Origin: Verrucomicrobiaceae bacterium UBA2429
GTDB lineage: Bacteria; Verrucomicrobiota; Verrucomicrobiia; Verrucomicrobiales; Verrucomicrobiaceae
Direction of reading: 5' to 3'
NCBI GenBank assembly: GCA_002343505.1
Contig: DDQZ01000003.1
Location: 1-18,482, forward strand
DNA length: 18,482 nt
In this document: positions 1-7,043 of the stretch, in pieces
How the letters are laid out: every line of letters begins with the position of its first letter
Position numbering within the stretch: the stretch's first letter is position 1
Translations under genes and position numbers: made by a program
The notes under the pieces: model-generated
The model's input: only the letters and a program-made list of their open reading frames with translations
What the model was told of the DNA's origin: nothing
The model's database searches: none

Positions 1-1186
1 GGAGGCAGACGGCCAGGGGGTGGGGCTGCGGGTGGGCGAGGTGGTCGGTGGCGAGTTTTTTCAGGCCGCTGAGCAGGGGCTCCGGCCCGCCGACGGCGCG
101 CGCGGCGAAGGCATCCGCCTCGAACTCATGCCGCCGGCTCAGCGCCAGGCCGCCGATGCCGATGAGCAGGCCGAGCGGTTTGTAGATGAGGCCGAAAAGC
201 ACCAGGCCCATGCCCACGGGTGTGCCCGCCACGCCGAAGGCGGCGAAGAAATCCGGCGAGCGCAGCGCCCACCCAAGCAGGGCGAAGATGACGCCCATCT
301 CCGCCAGGGCCAGGGCAAGGTGCTTCGGCACATGGCGCAGGCGGCTGTGGCCGATCTCGTGCGCGAGCACGGCGAGGATCTCCTCCTGTGTGTGGTTTTC
401 CAGCAGGGTGTCGAAGAGGGCGATGCGGCGCGTTTTGCCGAAGCCGGCGAAGAAGGCGTTGGCCTTCGTGGAGCGGCGGGAGCCGTCCACGATGCTGACC
501 TCGCCGACGGGGAAGTGGAGCTTTTCCGCGAGGGCGAGGATGCCGGCGCGCAGGGCGCCCTCCTCCAGGGGGCGGAATTTTAAAAACAGGGGCATGATGA
601 GCCGGGGGGAGAGCCAGGTCATGAGCAGGCTGAAGGCGGCGAGGAAGATCCAGGCGTAAAGCGCGGCCAGGGACCGCGTCTCGAAGAACCAGAGCACGAG
701 CGCGGCGGCGGGCAGGCCTAGCAGGGCCAGGAGCAGCAGGCCTTTGAGCTGGTCGCTGACGAAGGTGCGCGGGGTGGTTTTGTTGAAGCCGTGCTTTTGC
801 TCGACGCCGAAGGTGTGCCAAATCTCAAACGGCAGCCCGGCCAGGGTGAGCGCGAGCATGACGGCGGTGATGACGATGACGCCGGTGAGCACGGGGCCGT
901 GCCCGAGGCTGGCGCAGGCGCCTTGCAGCCAGCCGAAGCCGCCGATCCACCACACGCCGAGCAGCAGCGCCAGGGAGGTGAAGCTCTGGGTGAGGCCGAC
1001 GCGCTGCTTGTCGAGGAAGTATTCGCGGAGCTGCCCGCGCTTTTCGTCGGTGTAGAGGTCCGCCAGCACGGGCGGCAGGGCTTTGCCAATGCGGGCGCTG
1101 TTCAGCAGGGCGGCGAGCCATTCGAGATGGAAGACGACGAGCACGCCGAGGAGCGCGGCGAGGAACCAGGGGTTGGAGACGGTCAT
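1..1186 (-). CDS. M48 family (Ste24/CAAX-type) membrane metallopeptidase, C-terminus cut by window edge
   Basis: An integral-membrane zinc endopeptidase. The family cleaves C-terminal peptides of prenylated proteins in eukaryotes and has a membrane-proteolysis role in bacteria; the substrate here is unknown. I translated 395 residues from the ATG at 1186. Hydrophobic membrane segments lie at about residues 6-28, 68-90, 98-120, 147-168 and 174-192, with more at 293-309 and 325-349. The motif FGVEQKHGFNKTTPRTF (about 126-142) is typical of the Ste24 N-terminal domain. The zinc site is HEIGH at 276-280, with the third ligand in EFEAD at 354-358. The visible end, PHPLAV, resembles the stretch just before the family's C-terminus, so probably only about 20-35 residues are missing. 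The start codon overlaps the queG stop codon as ATGA, which implies translational coupling in a purB-queG-protease operon. The family call is firm; the physiological role is not. Confidence 0.93.
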   Translation of the reverse strand, partial: MTVSNPWFLAALLGVLVVFHLEWLAALLNSARIGKALPPVLADLYTDEKRGQLREYFLDKQRVGLTQSFTSLALLLGVWWIGGFGWLQGACASLGHGPVLTGVIVITAVMLALTLAGLPFEIWHTFGVEQKHGFNKTTPRTFVSDQLKGLLLLALLGLPAAALVLWFFETRSLAALYAWIFLAAFSLLMTWLSPRLIMPLFLKFRPLEEGALRAGILALAEKLHFPVGEVSIVDGSRRSTKANAFFAGFGKTRRIALFDTLLENHTQEEILAVLAHEIGHSRLRHVPKHLALALAEMGVIFALLGWALRSPDFFAAFGVAGTPVGMGLVLFGLIYKPLGLLIGIGGLALSRRHEFEADAFAARAVGGPEPLLSGLKKLATDHLAHPQPHPLAVCL

Positions 1187-2301
1187 GGATGGGAAGCTGG
1201 GGTGGATGAAACGAGGAACCGGCGCTGAATCTCGGCGATGGCCCATTGGGCGTGCCCGGAGATGAGGGGGTGCTCGTCGCGGGCGGCGGCGGCGAGGGCG
1301 GGGAGGTCGGCGGGGGTGCCGGTGTTGCCGAGGGCGACGCAGACGTTGCGCAGGAAGGCGGGGCGTTTGATGCGCTTGACGGGGGATTTGGCGAAGAGGG
1401 CGCGGAAGCTCTCGTCGGTGAGGCTGAGGAAGTCGCGCAGGCGGTGCTGGAAGACGGTCTCGCGCGCCTGGAAGGCGGCTTCGCGGGAGGCTTGGGCGAA
1501 TTTGTTCCAGGGGCAGGCGGTGAGGCAGTCGTCGCAGCCATAGATGCGGTCGCCGATGGCGCGGCGGAACTCTTCAGGGATGGGGCCTTTGCTCTCGATG
1601 GTGAGGTAGGAGACGCAGCGGCGGGCATCGAGGCTGCGCGGGGCGGTGATGGCCTGGGTGGGGCAGGCATCCATGCAGCGGGTGCATTTGCCGCAGAGGT
1701 CGCGCGCGGGCTCGTCGGGGGTGAGGTCGAGGGTGGTGATCAGCTCGGCGAGGAAGAACCAGGTGCCGAGCTGGCGGTGGATCTGCATGGTGCTTTTGCC
1801 ATTCCAGCCGAGTCCGGCCTCGTTGGCGAAGTCGCGCTCCAGCACGGGGCCGGTGTCCACATAATAGCGCTGCGCGCCGCCGAGGGTGACGAGGTGGTCA
1901 TGGAAGGCGCGGAGCTTTTTTTCGATGAGGTCGTGGTAGTCGTCATTCCATGCGTAGCGGGCGATGCGGTAGTCCGCCGCGGCGGGGCCGGGGGCCGCGC
2001 CCTGGTAGTAGTTCATGGCGAGCACGATGATGCTGCGCGCGCCGGGCAGGACGAGGCGTGGATCGGTGCGGCGGTCGAGGTTGCGCGCCATCCAGGCCAT
2101 GTCGCCGTGTTTGCCGTCGGCGATCCATTTTTCATAAAGCTCGCGGTGCGCGGCGGGGCGCGCGGGGGCGATGCGGCAGTCGGCAAAGCCGAGGTCGCGG
2201 GCGAGGACGCGGAGGGCGGCTGGGGAGGGCGGGTCTTGGGGACCGGATTGACCTAACTGACCGGGTGGAACGGGCGGACCTGGACGAGCTGGCTGGCTCA
2301 T
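1183..2301 (-). CDS. queG: Epoxyqueuosine reductase QueG
   Basis: A cobalamin-dependent iron-sulfur enzyme that reduces epoxyqueuosine to queuosine at the wobble base of GUN tRNAs, in the cytoplasm. Of 372 residues, the N-terminal catalytic part carries VDTGPVLERDFANEAGLGW at about 148-166; Asp149 is likely the conserved acid. A first Fe-S motif, CGKCTRCMDACP, has cysteines 203, 206, 209 and 213. The second cluster comes from Cys229 and from CDDCLTAC (cysteines 256, 259, 263). The C-terminus (about 300-360) looks like the HEAT-type helical domain of the family. The first 27 residues are an odd proline/glycine/glutamine-rich extension encoded by a 9-bp tandem repeat. The gene starts six bases after the purB stop and overlaps the downstream protease start. 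No tgt, queA or other queuosine gene is in view. Confidence 0.96.
   Translation of the reverse strand: MSQPARPGPPVPPGQLGQSGPQDPPSPAALRVLARDLGFADCRIAPARPAAHRELYEKWIADGKHGDMAWMARNLDRRTDPRLVLPGARSIIVLAMNYYQGAAPGPAAADYRIARYAWNDDYHDLIEKKLRAFHDHLVTLGGAQRYYVDTGPVLERDFANEAGLGWNGKSTMQIHRQLGTWFFLAELITTLDLTPDEPARDLCGKCTRCMDACPTQAITAPRSLDARRCVSYLTIESKGPIPEEFRRAIGDRIYGCDDCLTACPWNKFAQASREAAFQARETVFQHRLRDFLSLTDESFRALFAKSPVKRIKRPAFLRNVCVALGNTGTPADLPALAAAARDEHPLISGHAQWAIAEIQRRFLVSSTPASHP
2236..2280 (-). repeat. Five-unit 9-bp tandem repeat inside the queG 5' end
   Basis: Read on the minus strand, the segment splits exactly into five 9-base units. Four begin with GGTC and one with GTTC, and they encode GPP, VPP, GQL, GQS and GPQ. 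The units share the first bases and vary at the end, as in a degenerate minisatellite. The repeat lies in the non-conserved N-terminal extension of QueG, so it adds a short collagen-like G-x-x tail before the folded enzyme begins at about residue 28. Confidence 0.75.
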
Positions 2302-2307
2302 GGCGGG

Positions 2308-3735
2308 TCAAAGGATGCTGCCGGGCTGGTAGGCGGCGGCGTCGGGGTGCGCGGCGAGCAGGGCGCTGACTCGGGCGTGAAAGTGGTCCACCTGCGCGGG
2401 GCCGTCGCCGGCATTGGCGCGGCCCTGGGCCAGGAGGCTGTCCAATGCGGAGGCGTCGAGCCCGAGGCGCGGGTCGGTGGCGAGGCGGTCGAGCAGGTCG
2501 TTGCGGGCGGTTTTGCCGGTGCGCAGGTCTTTGGCGACGGCGACGGCGTGCTCCTTGATGGCTTCATGGGCGGCCTCGCGCCCGGCGCCGGCTTTGACGG
2601 CCTGCATGAGCACGGTGGTGGTGAGCAGGAAGGGCAGGTAGCGCAGCAGCTCGCTCTCGACGACGGAGTCGAAGACTTCCATTTGGTTCAAAATGGTGAG
2701 CAGGGTCTCCAGCAGGCCGTCCATGGCGAGAAAGGCGTCCGGCAACATGACGCGGCGGACGACGGAGCAGGAGACATCGCCCTCGTTCCACTGGTCGCCG
2801 GCGAGGCCGGCGGCCATGGCGAGGTGGCCTTTGAGGATGACGTGGAGGCCGTTCACGCGCTCGCAGGAGCGGCTGTTCATTTTGTGAGGCATGGCGGAGC
2901 TGCCGACCTGGCCTTTGGCGAAACCCTCGCCGGCCAGCTCGTGCCCGGCCATGAGGCGCAGGGTGCGGGCGAAGCTGGAGGGGCCGGAGGCGAGCTGGCA
3001 GAGGGCGGAGACGACCTGGAGATCCAGGCTGCGCGGATAGACTTGGCCGGGGGAGTCGAGCGCGGCGGAGATGCCGAGGTGGCGGAGGATGCGGGTTTCG
3101 AGTTCGCGGGCCTTGGCGGCGTCGCCATTAAAAAGGGTGATCTGGTCGAGCCGGGTGCCGACGGCGCCTTTGAGGCCGCGCGCCGGGTAGGTGCGGATGA
3201 GGTCCTCCAGGGCCTGCACGCCGAGGAGCAGCTCCTCCCCAAACATGGCCCAGCGGCGGCCGAGGGTGGTGACCTGGGCGGCGACGTTGTGAGTGCGCGC
3301 GGTGAAGGGGATGTCCCGCGCCTCGACGGCGCGGCGGGCGAAGGCGGCGAGGGCGGCGAGGCTTTTTTTCCGCACTTCCAGCAGGGAGCGGAAGACCTGG
3401 AGCTGCTCGACATTTTCGGTGAGGTCGCGGCTGGTCATGCCTTTGTGGATGTGCTCGTGCCCGGCCAGCTCGCAGAATTCCTCGATGCGCGCCTTCACAT
3501 CGTGGCGGGTGACGCGCTCGCGCTGCATGATGGAGGCGAGAAAGACCTTGTCCTTCACGGACTCGTAAGCCTCGATGACGCCGTCCGGCACGGGGATGCC
3601 GAGCTCGCGCTGGCCTTTGAGCACGGCGATCCAGTAGTCGCGCTCCAGGCGGACCTTGCCCTCGGCGGACCAGAGGGCGCGCATGGCGGGGGTGGCGTAG
3701 CGTTCGGCGAGGACATTGGGGATGGCGTCAATCAT
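2308..3735 (-). CDS. purB: Adenylosuccinate lyase
   Basis: Catalyses two steps of purine synthesis: SAICAR to AICAR plus fumarate, and adenylosuccinate to AMP plus fumarate. The 475 residues show the fumarase/aspartase superfamily pattern: GMTSRDLTENVEQLQ at 99-113, RTHNVAAQ at 147-154, and the flexible signature loop GSSAMPHKMNSRSCERV at 278-294, which holds the catalytic serine. The N-terminus (IPNVLAERYATPAM) and the PHKMNSRSCERVNGL variant resemble, from memory, the actinobacterial 475-residue type rather than the shorter Bacillus or E. coli types. The ATG at 3735 gives a normal N-terminus. It is first in a leftward operon with queG and the M48 protease, and diverges from dnaN across about 187 bases. 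Confidence 0.97.
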   Translation of the reverse strand: MIDAIPNVLAERYATPAMRALWSAEGKVRLERDYWIAVLKGQRELGIPVPDGVIEAYESVKDKVFLASIMQRERVTRHDVKARIEEFCELAGHEHIHKGMTSRDLTENVEQLQVFRSLLEVRKKSLAALAAFARRAVEARDIPFTARTHNVAAQVTTLGRRWAMFGEELLLGVQALEDLIRTYPARGLKGAVGTRLDQITLFNGDAAKARELETRILRHLGISAALDSPGQVYPRSLDLQVVSALCQLASGPSSFARTLRLMAGHELAGEGFAKGQVGSSAMPHKMNSRSCERVNGLHVILKGHLAMAAGLAGDQWNEGDVSCSVVRRVMLPDAFLAMDGLLETLLTILNQMEVFDSVVESELLRYLPFLLTTTVLMQAVKAGAGREAAHEAIKEHAVAVAKDLRTGKTARNDLLDRLATDPRLGLDASALDSLLAQGRANAGDGPAQVDHFHARVSALLAAHPDAAAYQPGSIL

Positions 3736-3862
3736 GGGGCGGGCATGGTGGGCGCGGGCAGGCGGTGAGGAAAGTTGAAAAATGGAATCCCGCCGCGTGA
3801 GAAGGGTGCTAAAAAAGAATGGAATCCAGGGTTTCCGACCGGGAATTTCCGCGCCAAACTTC

Positions 3863-3890
3863 TTGCCACCCGCTCCCGGTCAGATAAAAA
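3863..3890 (+). promoter_or_regulatory. Candidate sigma-70-type promoter for dnaN
   Basis: TTGCCA at 3863-3868 (5 of 6 to TTGACA) is followed after 16 bases by TAAAAA at 3885-3890 (4 of 6 to TATAAT). This leaves a leader of about 25 bases before the dnaN ATG. Placement in the divergent purB-dnaN gap supports it, but the -10 match is modest. I saw no clear DnaA-box cluster in this gap. Confidence 0.35.
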
Positions 3891-3922
3891 GGCGGATTGA
3901 TCCCAGGCGCCAGCCCCACTTT

Positions 3923-5020
3923 ATGAAGTTCACCATCAGCAAGGAATCTCTCCAGCAGGCCATCCAGCAAGTGCAGCACGTCGTCAGCGCGCGCACCACC
4001 CTGGCCATTCTCTCCAACGTCCTGCTGCGCGCGCGCGACGGGGTGCTGGAGCTGACCACGACCGACCTGGACGTGGGCGTGACATGCAGCGTGGCCGCCG
4101 AGGTGGAGGAGGAAGGCGCCACCACGCTGCCCGCGCGCAAGCTGGCGACGATCGTGCGCGAGCTGCCCGCCGAGGAGGTGGAGATCAGCGTGGACGGCAA
4201 AAACACCGCCTCCATCCGCAGCGGCCCCTCCTTTTTCAAAGTCCACGGCTTGAGCAGCGAGGAGTTTCCCTCCCTGCCCGGCTTCGACGAGGCGCGCGAG
4301 TTCAAGATCGAGCAGCCGCTGCTGCGCGACTGCCTGCGCAAGACCTCGTACGCCATCTCCACCGACGAGACGCGCTATGTGCTCAACGGCATTCTTTTCT
4401 CCTTCAAAGGCAGCGGCCTGACCATGGTGGCCACCGACGGGCGCAGGCTGGCGATGGTGGAGCAGGAGGTGGAGTTCCCCGAAAGCCAGGCGGTGGACAT
4501 CATCGTGCCGACCAAGGCGGTCAACGAGCTGGCGCGCCTGCTCGGCGACAACGGCGATGTGATCATCCGTGTCAGCGGCAGCCAGGTGGGTTTTGATCTG
4601 GGCGAGAGCCTGCTCATCAGCAAGCTCATTGACGGCAACTATCCGAATTACCGGCAGGTGATTCCCGGCGAGGCGAAGGAAAAAATCGTGCTGGAGCGCG
4701 AGGCCTTCCTGCGCGCCATCTCGCGTGTGTCCCTGCTCGCCACCGACAAGTCGAACTCGGTCAAATTCATCTTCACCGACGGGCAGGTGGAAATCGTCGC
4801 CTCCTCGCCGGACGTGGGCGAGGCGCGCGAGACGCTGCCCATCAACTACAAGGGCGCGGACATCACCATCGCCTTCAACCCCGAGTTCACCATGGCGCCG
4901 CTGCGGAATCTGACGGCGGACGAGGTGACGCTGCATCTCATTGATGAAATCAGCCCCGGCGTGCTGCGCACGGGGGCCAGCTTCCTTTATGTGCTCATGC
5001 CCATGCGTGTGAACAATTAA
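3923..5020 (+). CDS. dnaN: DNA polymerase III sliding clamp (beta subunit)
   Basis: The ring-shaped processivity factor of the replicative polymerase. It dimerises around DNA and tethers polymerase III and repair proteins. From the ATG at 3923 the protein is 365 residues, the usual family length, and begins MKFTISKESLQQAIQQVQHV. An upstream in-frame ATG at 3782 would add 47 residues with no clamp similarity and would read through the candidate promoter, so I reject it. Three clamp domains are expected at about 1-120, 125-245 and 250-365. Visible landmarks are TDLDVGV, ATDGRRLAMVE, ISKLIDGNYPNYRQVIP and the C-terminal YVLMPMRVNN, whose MPMR is the conserved end in many clamps. dnaA is not adjacent in this window. 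A lipoprotein gene follows after 13 bases. Confidence 0.97.
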   Translation: MKFTISKESLQQAIQQVQHVVSARTTLAILSNVLLRARDGVLELTTTDLDVGVTCSVAAEVEEEGATTLPARKLATIVRELPAEEVEISVDGKNTASIRSGPSFFKVHGLSSEEFPSLPGFDEAREFKIEQPLLRDCLRKTSYAISTDETRYVLNGILFSFKGSGLTMVATDGRRLAMVEQEVEFPESQAVDIIVPTKAVNELARLLGDNGDVIIRVSGSQVGFDLGESLLISKLIDGNYPNYRQVIPGEAKEKIVLEREAFLRAISRVSLLATDKSNSVKFIFTDGQVEIVASSPDVGEARETLPINYKGADITIAFNPEFTMAPLRNLTADEVTLHLIDEISPGVLRTGASFLYVLMPMRVNN

Positions 5021-5033
5021 CAACCGCCGCGTC

Positions 5034-5519
5034 ATGCTCCGCCCAACTCATCTCGCCCCCCTGGCCGCGCTCACTGTCGTGCTCGCCGGTTGTTACGGTC
5101 CGGAACCCCGCCCCTTCGCGGGCCGCGGCGGCCGCTCCCTGGACCGCCCGCCGCCGCGCTATGGCGAGCCGAGCCGCTATGTGGAGCCCCTCGCGCCCGG
5201 CCCCATGGACCCGCTGGCCGTGCCAGCCCCCCAGCCGGGCGCGGACCCCGGTTTGAATCTGGATCCTGGAATGGTTGTGACCCCGCCCACGCACACTCCG
5301 GCGGTTCCAGGCGGTGTGCAGACACCCCCCGCGCCGCCGCCAGCGCCGACTTCACCCGCCGCGCGCTCGGATGTGCCGTTCGCCCGCAGGGTGCCGGGAC
5401 AGCCGAACCAAGTCTACAGCCTGAAGGATCCCAAACGCGCCATCAGCGTGGAAGGGTTCCGCCCCGGTCAAACGGTGGCTGACCCGGTGACAGGCGATCT
5501 TTTCCGCGTGCCTTATTGA
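5034..5519 (+). CDS. Proline-rich lipoprotein of unknown function
   Basis: A predicted envelope lipoprotein of 161 residues. The N-terminus (MLRPTHLAPLAALTVVLAGC) is a short type II signal with a textbook lipobox, LAGC, so Cys20 would be lipidated. Residues 21-110 are low-complexity, rich in proline and glycine, with no recognisable domain. The last 45 residues are more ordered and include VEGFRPGQTVADPVTGDLFRVPY, read as two pieces: a GFRPGQ turn and a terminal DLFRVPY. I recall similar ends (GF-PG-x-x-V-x-D-P-x-TG-x-x-FRVP) on small verrucomicrobial proteins, which is memory and not a search. The gene starts 13 bases after dnaN, so it may be co-transcribed. It converges with the sulfatase gene, whose stop is only 27 bases away. 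Confidence 0.85.
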   Translation: MLRPTHLAPLAALTVVLAGCYGPEPRPFAGRGGRSLDRPPPRYGEPSRYVEPLAPGPMDPLAVPAPQPGADPGLNLDPGMVVTPPTHTPAVPGGVQTPPAPPPAPTSPAARSDVPFARRVPGQPNQVYSLKDPKRAISVEGFRPGQTVADPVTGDLFRVPY

Positions 5520-5546
5520 GGCGGTGTCCCGCCCCGATTGCCTGGA

Positions 5547-6944
5547 TCAGTGTGGCGCCAGCGGATCGCCGGCAGACATGCGCCATGCGTTGAGCTGGCC
5601 TAGCAGGCTTGCCATTCTCGCGGAGTGCATGGCATTGGCTGAGAGGTCGCGCAATTCATGCGGGTCGTTTTCCAAGTCGAAAAGCTGCCCGCGCCCTGCC
5701 TGCGGATAGAGAATCAATTTCCAGCGCTCATCGCAAATCATGCGCTGGGTGTCGGTGAAGACGCCGAACACCTGCTCGTGGACACGCGCCACCTGCCCGC
5801 GCAGCAATGGCGCGAGACTGCGCCCCTGCACGGTGTCCGGCACGGGCACGCTGGCGAGATCGCAGAAGGTGGGAAAAAGATCGCGCAGCATCACCAGCGC
5901 GCGGCTTTGGCGTCCGGCGGGCAGGCCCGGTCCGGCGATGATGAGCGGAGAGCGGATGCTGTGCTCGTATTGGTTTTGCTTGCCGAGCAAGCCGTGGCTG
6001 CCGAGCGCCAGCCCCTGGTCGCTGGTGAAGACAATGATCGTGTTTGAGGCGCGCCCCGTGTCCTCCAACGCCGCGAGAATGCGGCCGAGCTGCGCGTCGA
6101 GATCAGTGATCATGGAATGATAAACCGCCAGCTCCAGCCGCACCGCGCCTTCAGTGCGCGGCACAGGCAGGAGCACCTCGTCGCGCCCGCCCTGGTTGCC
6201 GTGATCGAAGGGATGCTCCGGCGCGAAGTTGGCCGGCAGCGGCGTGCGGTGCAGCTCGTGATGATGGGCGGGGTCCGGCGGCCACATGCGCGGATCGTGG
6301 GGAAAGGCGAAGTTCACATGCAGCAGGAAGGGCTGCCCGGCAGGTGTCTCCCGCAGCGCGCGGATGGCGCCGTCGGCGATGTGGCGGCTGTTGTCCGGGC
6401 GCAGCCCCGCGCCTTTCTCCGGCTCCGGTCTGCCCTCGTCATTCTTGAAGGTCCAGCCGGTGTAGCCCGTGAGCGGATTGCCACGCTCGTCGGTCTGCGG
6501 AGCCGCCGGTTTTTTGCCGCCGCCTCCGCTGGAGTAAAGTCCGCGGATGCCCGAGTAACCGCGCTGCAAGGGGGTGCCGTCATTGTGCCATTTGCCGGAA
6601 TACCAGGCCAGATAGCCCGCCTCGCGAAAGGTGGCCGCGAGTGTTTTCAGCGCGGGATCAACCGGCCCGACCGGGTAGTTTGGATACGCGCGGAAGGCCG
6701 TGCAGCCGGTGAGGATTTCCGCCCGGCTGACATGGCAGATGGGGTATCCGGCATAAGCGCGTGTGAAGACCGTGCCCCGCGCGGCGAGCCGGTCGAGATT
6801 CGGCGTGCGCAAATGCGCGCCATGCAGCGCCGCGAGGGTGTCCGGCCTCTGATCGTCGGTGACAACGAACAAGATGTCAGGCTGCCCGGCGGCGGCGCCG
6901 GCTGCAAGGCAAAGACAGGCCAGGGAGAAAAACGCGGCTTTCAT
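5547..6944 (-). CDS. Secreted Cys-type sulfatase (S1/arylsulfatase family)
   Basis: A hydrolase of the alkaline-phosphatase superfamily that removes sulfate esters, most likely from carbohydrates, outside the cytoplasm. I place the start at 6944, giving 465 residues. MKAAFFSLACLCLAAGAAAG is a clean Sec signal, whereas the longer frame to 7034 would bury it and run into the tal terminator. Metal ligands Asp30 and Asp31 sit in VVTDDQRPDTL. The formylglycine cysteine is Cys70 in CHVSRAEILTG. SGKWH at 116-120 gives the active-site Lys and His. Further conserved stretches are FAFPHDPRMWPPD and SDQGLALGSHGLLGKQNQYEH. The core motif has Val where Pro or Ala is usual (CxPxR). The sulfate-ester substrate cannot be named from sequence alone. 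No formylglycine-generating enzyme or anSME is in the window. The upstream tal terminator suggests separate transcription. Confidence 0.95.
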   Translation of the reverse strand: MKAAFFSLACLCLAAGAAAGQPDILFVVTDDQRPDTLAALHGAHLRTPNLDRLAARGTVFTRAYAGYPICHVSRAEILTGCTAFRAYPNYPVGPVDPALKTLAATFREAGYLAWYSGKWHNDGTPLQRGYSGIRGLYSSGGGGKKPAAPQTDERGNPLTGYTGWTFKNDEGRPEPEKGAGLRPDNSRHIADGAIRALRETPAGQPFLLHVNFAFPHDPRMWPPDPAHHHELHRTPLPANFAPEHPFDHGNQGGRDEVLLPVPRTEGAVRLELAVYHSMITDLDAQLGRILAALEDTGRASNTIIVFTSDQGLALGSHGLLGKQNQYEHSIRSPLIIAGPGLPAGRQSRALVMLRDLFPTFCDLASVPVPDTVQGRSLAPLLRGQVARVHEQVFGVFTDTQRMICDERWKLILYPQAGRGQLFDLENDPHELRDLSANAMHSARMASLLGQLNAWRMSAGDPLAPH

Positions 6945-6992
6945 GCGGTGGAAGAATCCCGGCGATGCCGGCCAATCTTTCCCTCCGCGCGC

Positions 6993-7024
6993 AAAAAAGC
7001 GCGGCCCCGTGAGGAGCCGCGCTT
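6993..7024 (-). terminator. Rho-independent terminator of tal
   Basis: A 9-bp perfect inverted repeat (AAGCGCGGC at 7016-7024 read on the minus strand, partner GCCGCGCTT at 6997-7005) closes a 10-base loop. It is followed on the minus strand by a run of six T at 6998-6993. It lies 20-50 bases after the tal stop codon and upstream of the sulfatase start, so it should separate the two leftward transcripts. Confidence 0.85.
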
Positions 7025-7043
7025 CGCAAAGCATGCGGACGAA

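Noticed and set aside
2347..3768. A 473-codon open frame on the plus strand opposite purB
   Set aside because: It is an exact shadow of purB with biased Gly/Ala/Glu content and no recognisable domain. The same reasoning removes the long frames opposite queG (1246-2256), dnaN (3809-5035) and the histidine kinase (17239-18366).
3782..3922. A 47-residue N-terminal extension of DnaN from the ATG at 3782
   Set aside because: The extension has no similarity to clamps, covers the candidate promoter, and the internal MKFTISKES start gives the standard 365-residue length.
3736..3922. A possible replication origin next to dnaN
   Set aside because: I found no cluster of DnaA boxes (TTATCCACA-like), no dnaA gene and no AT-rich unwinding stretch in the purB-dnaN gap.
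5520..5533. GGCGG-TGTC-CCGCC hairpin right after the lipoprotein stop as a terminator
   Set aside because: The stem is only 5 bp and lacks a T-run in either direction. In GC-rich DNA such stems are common.
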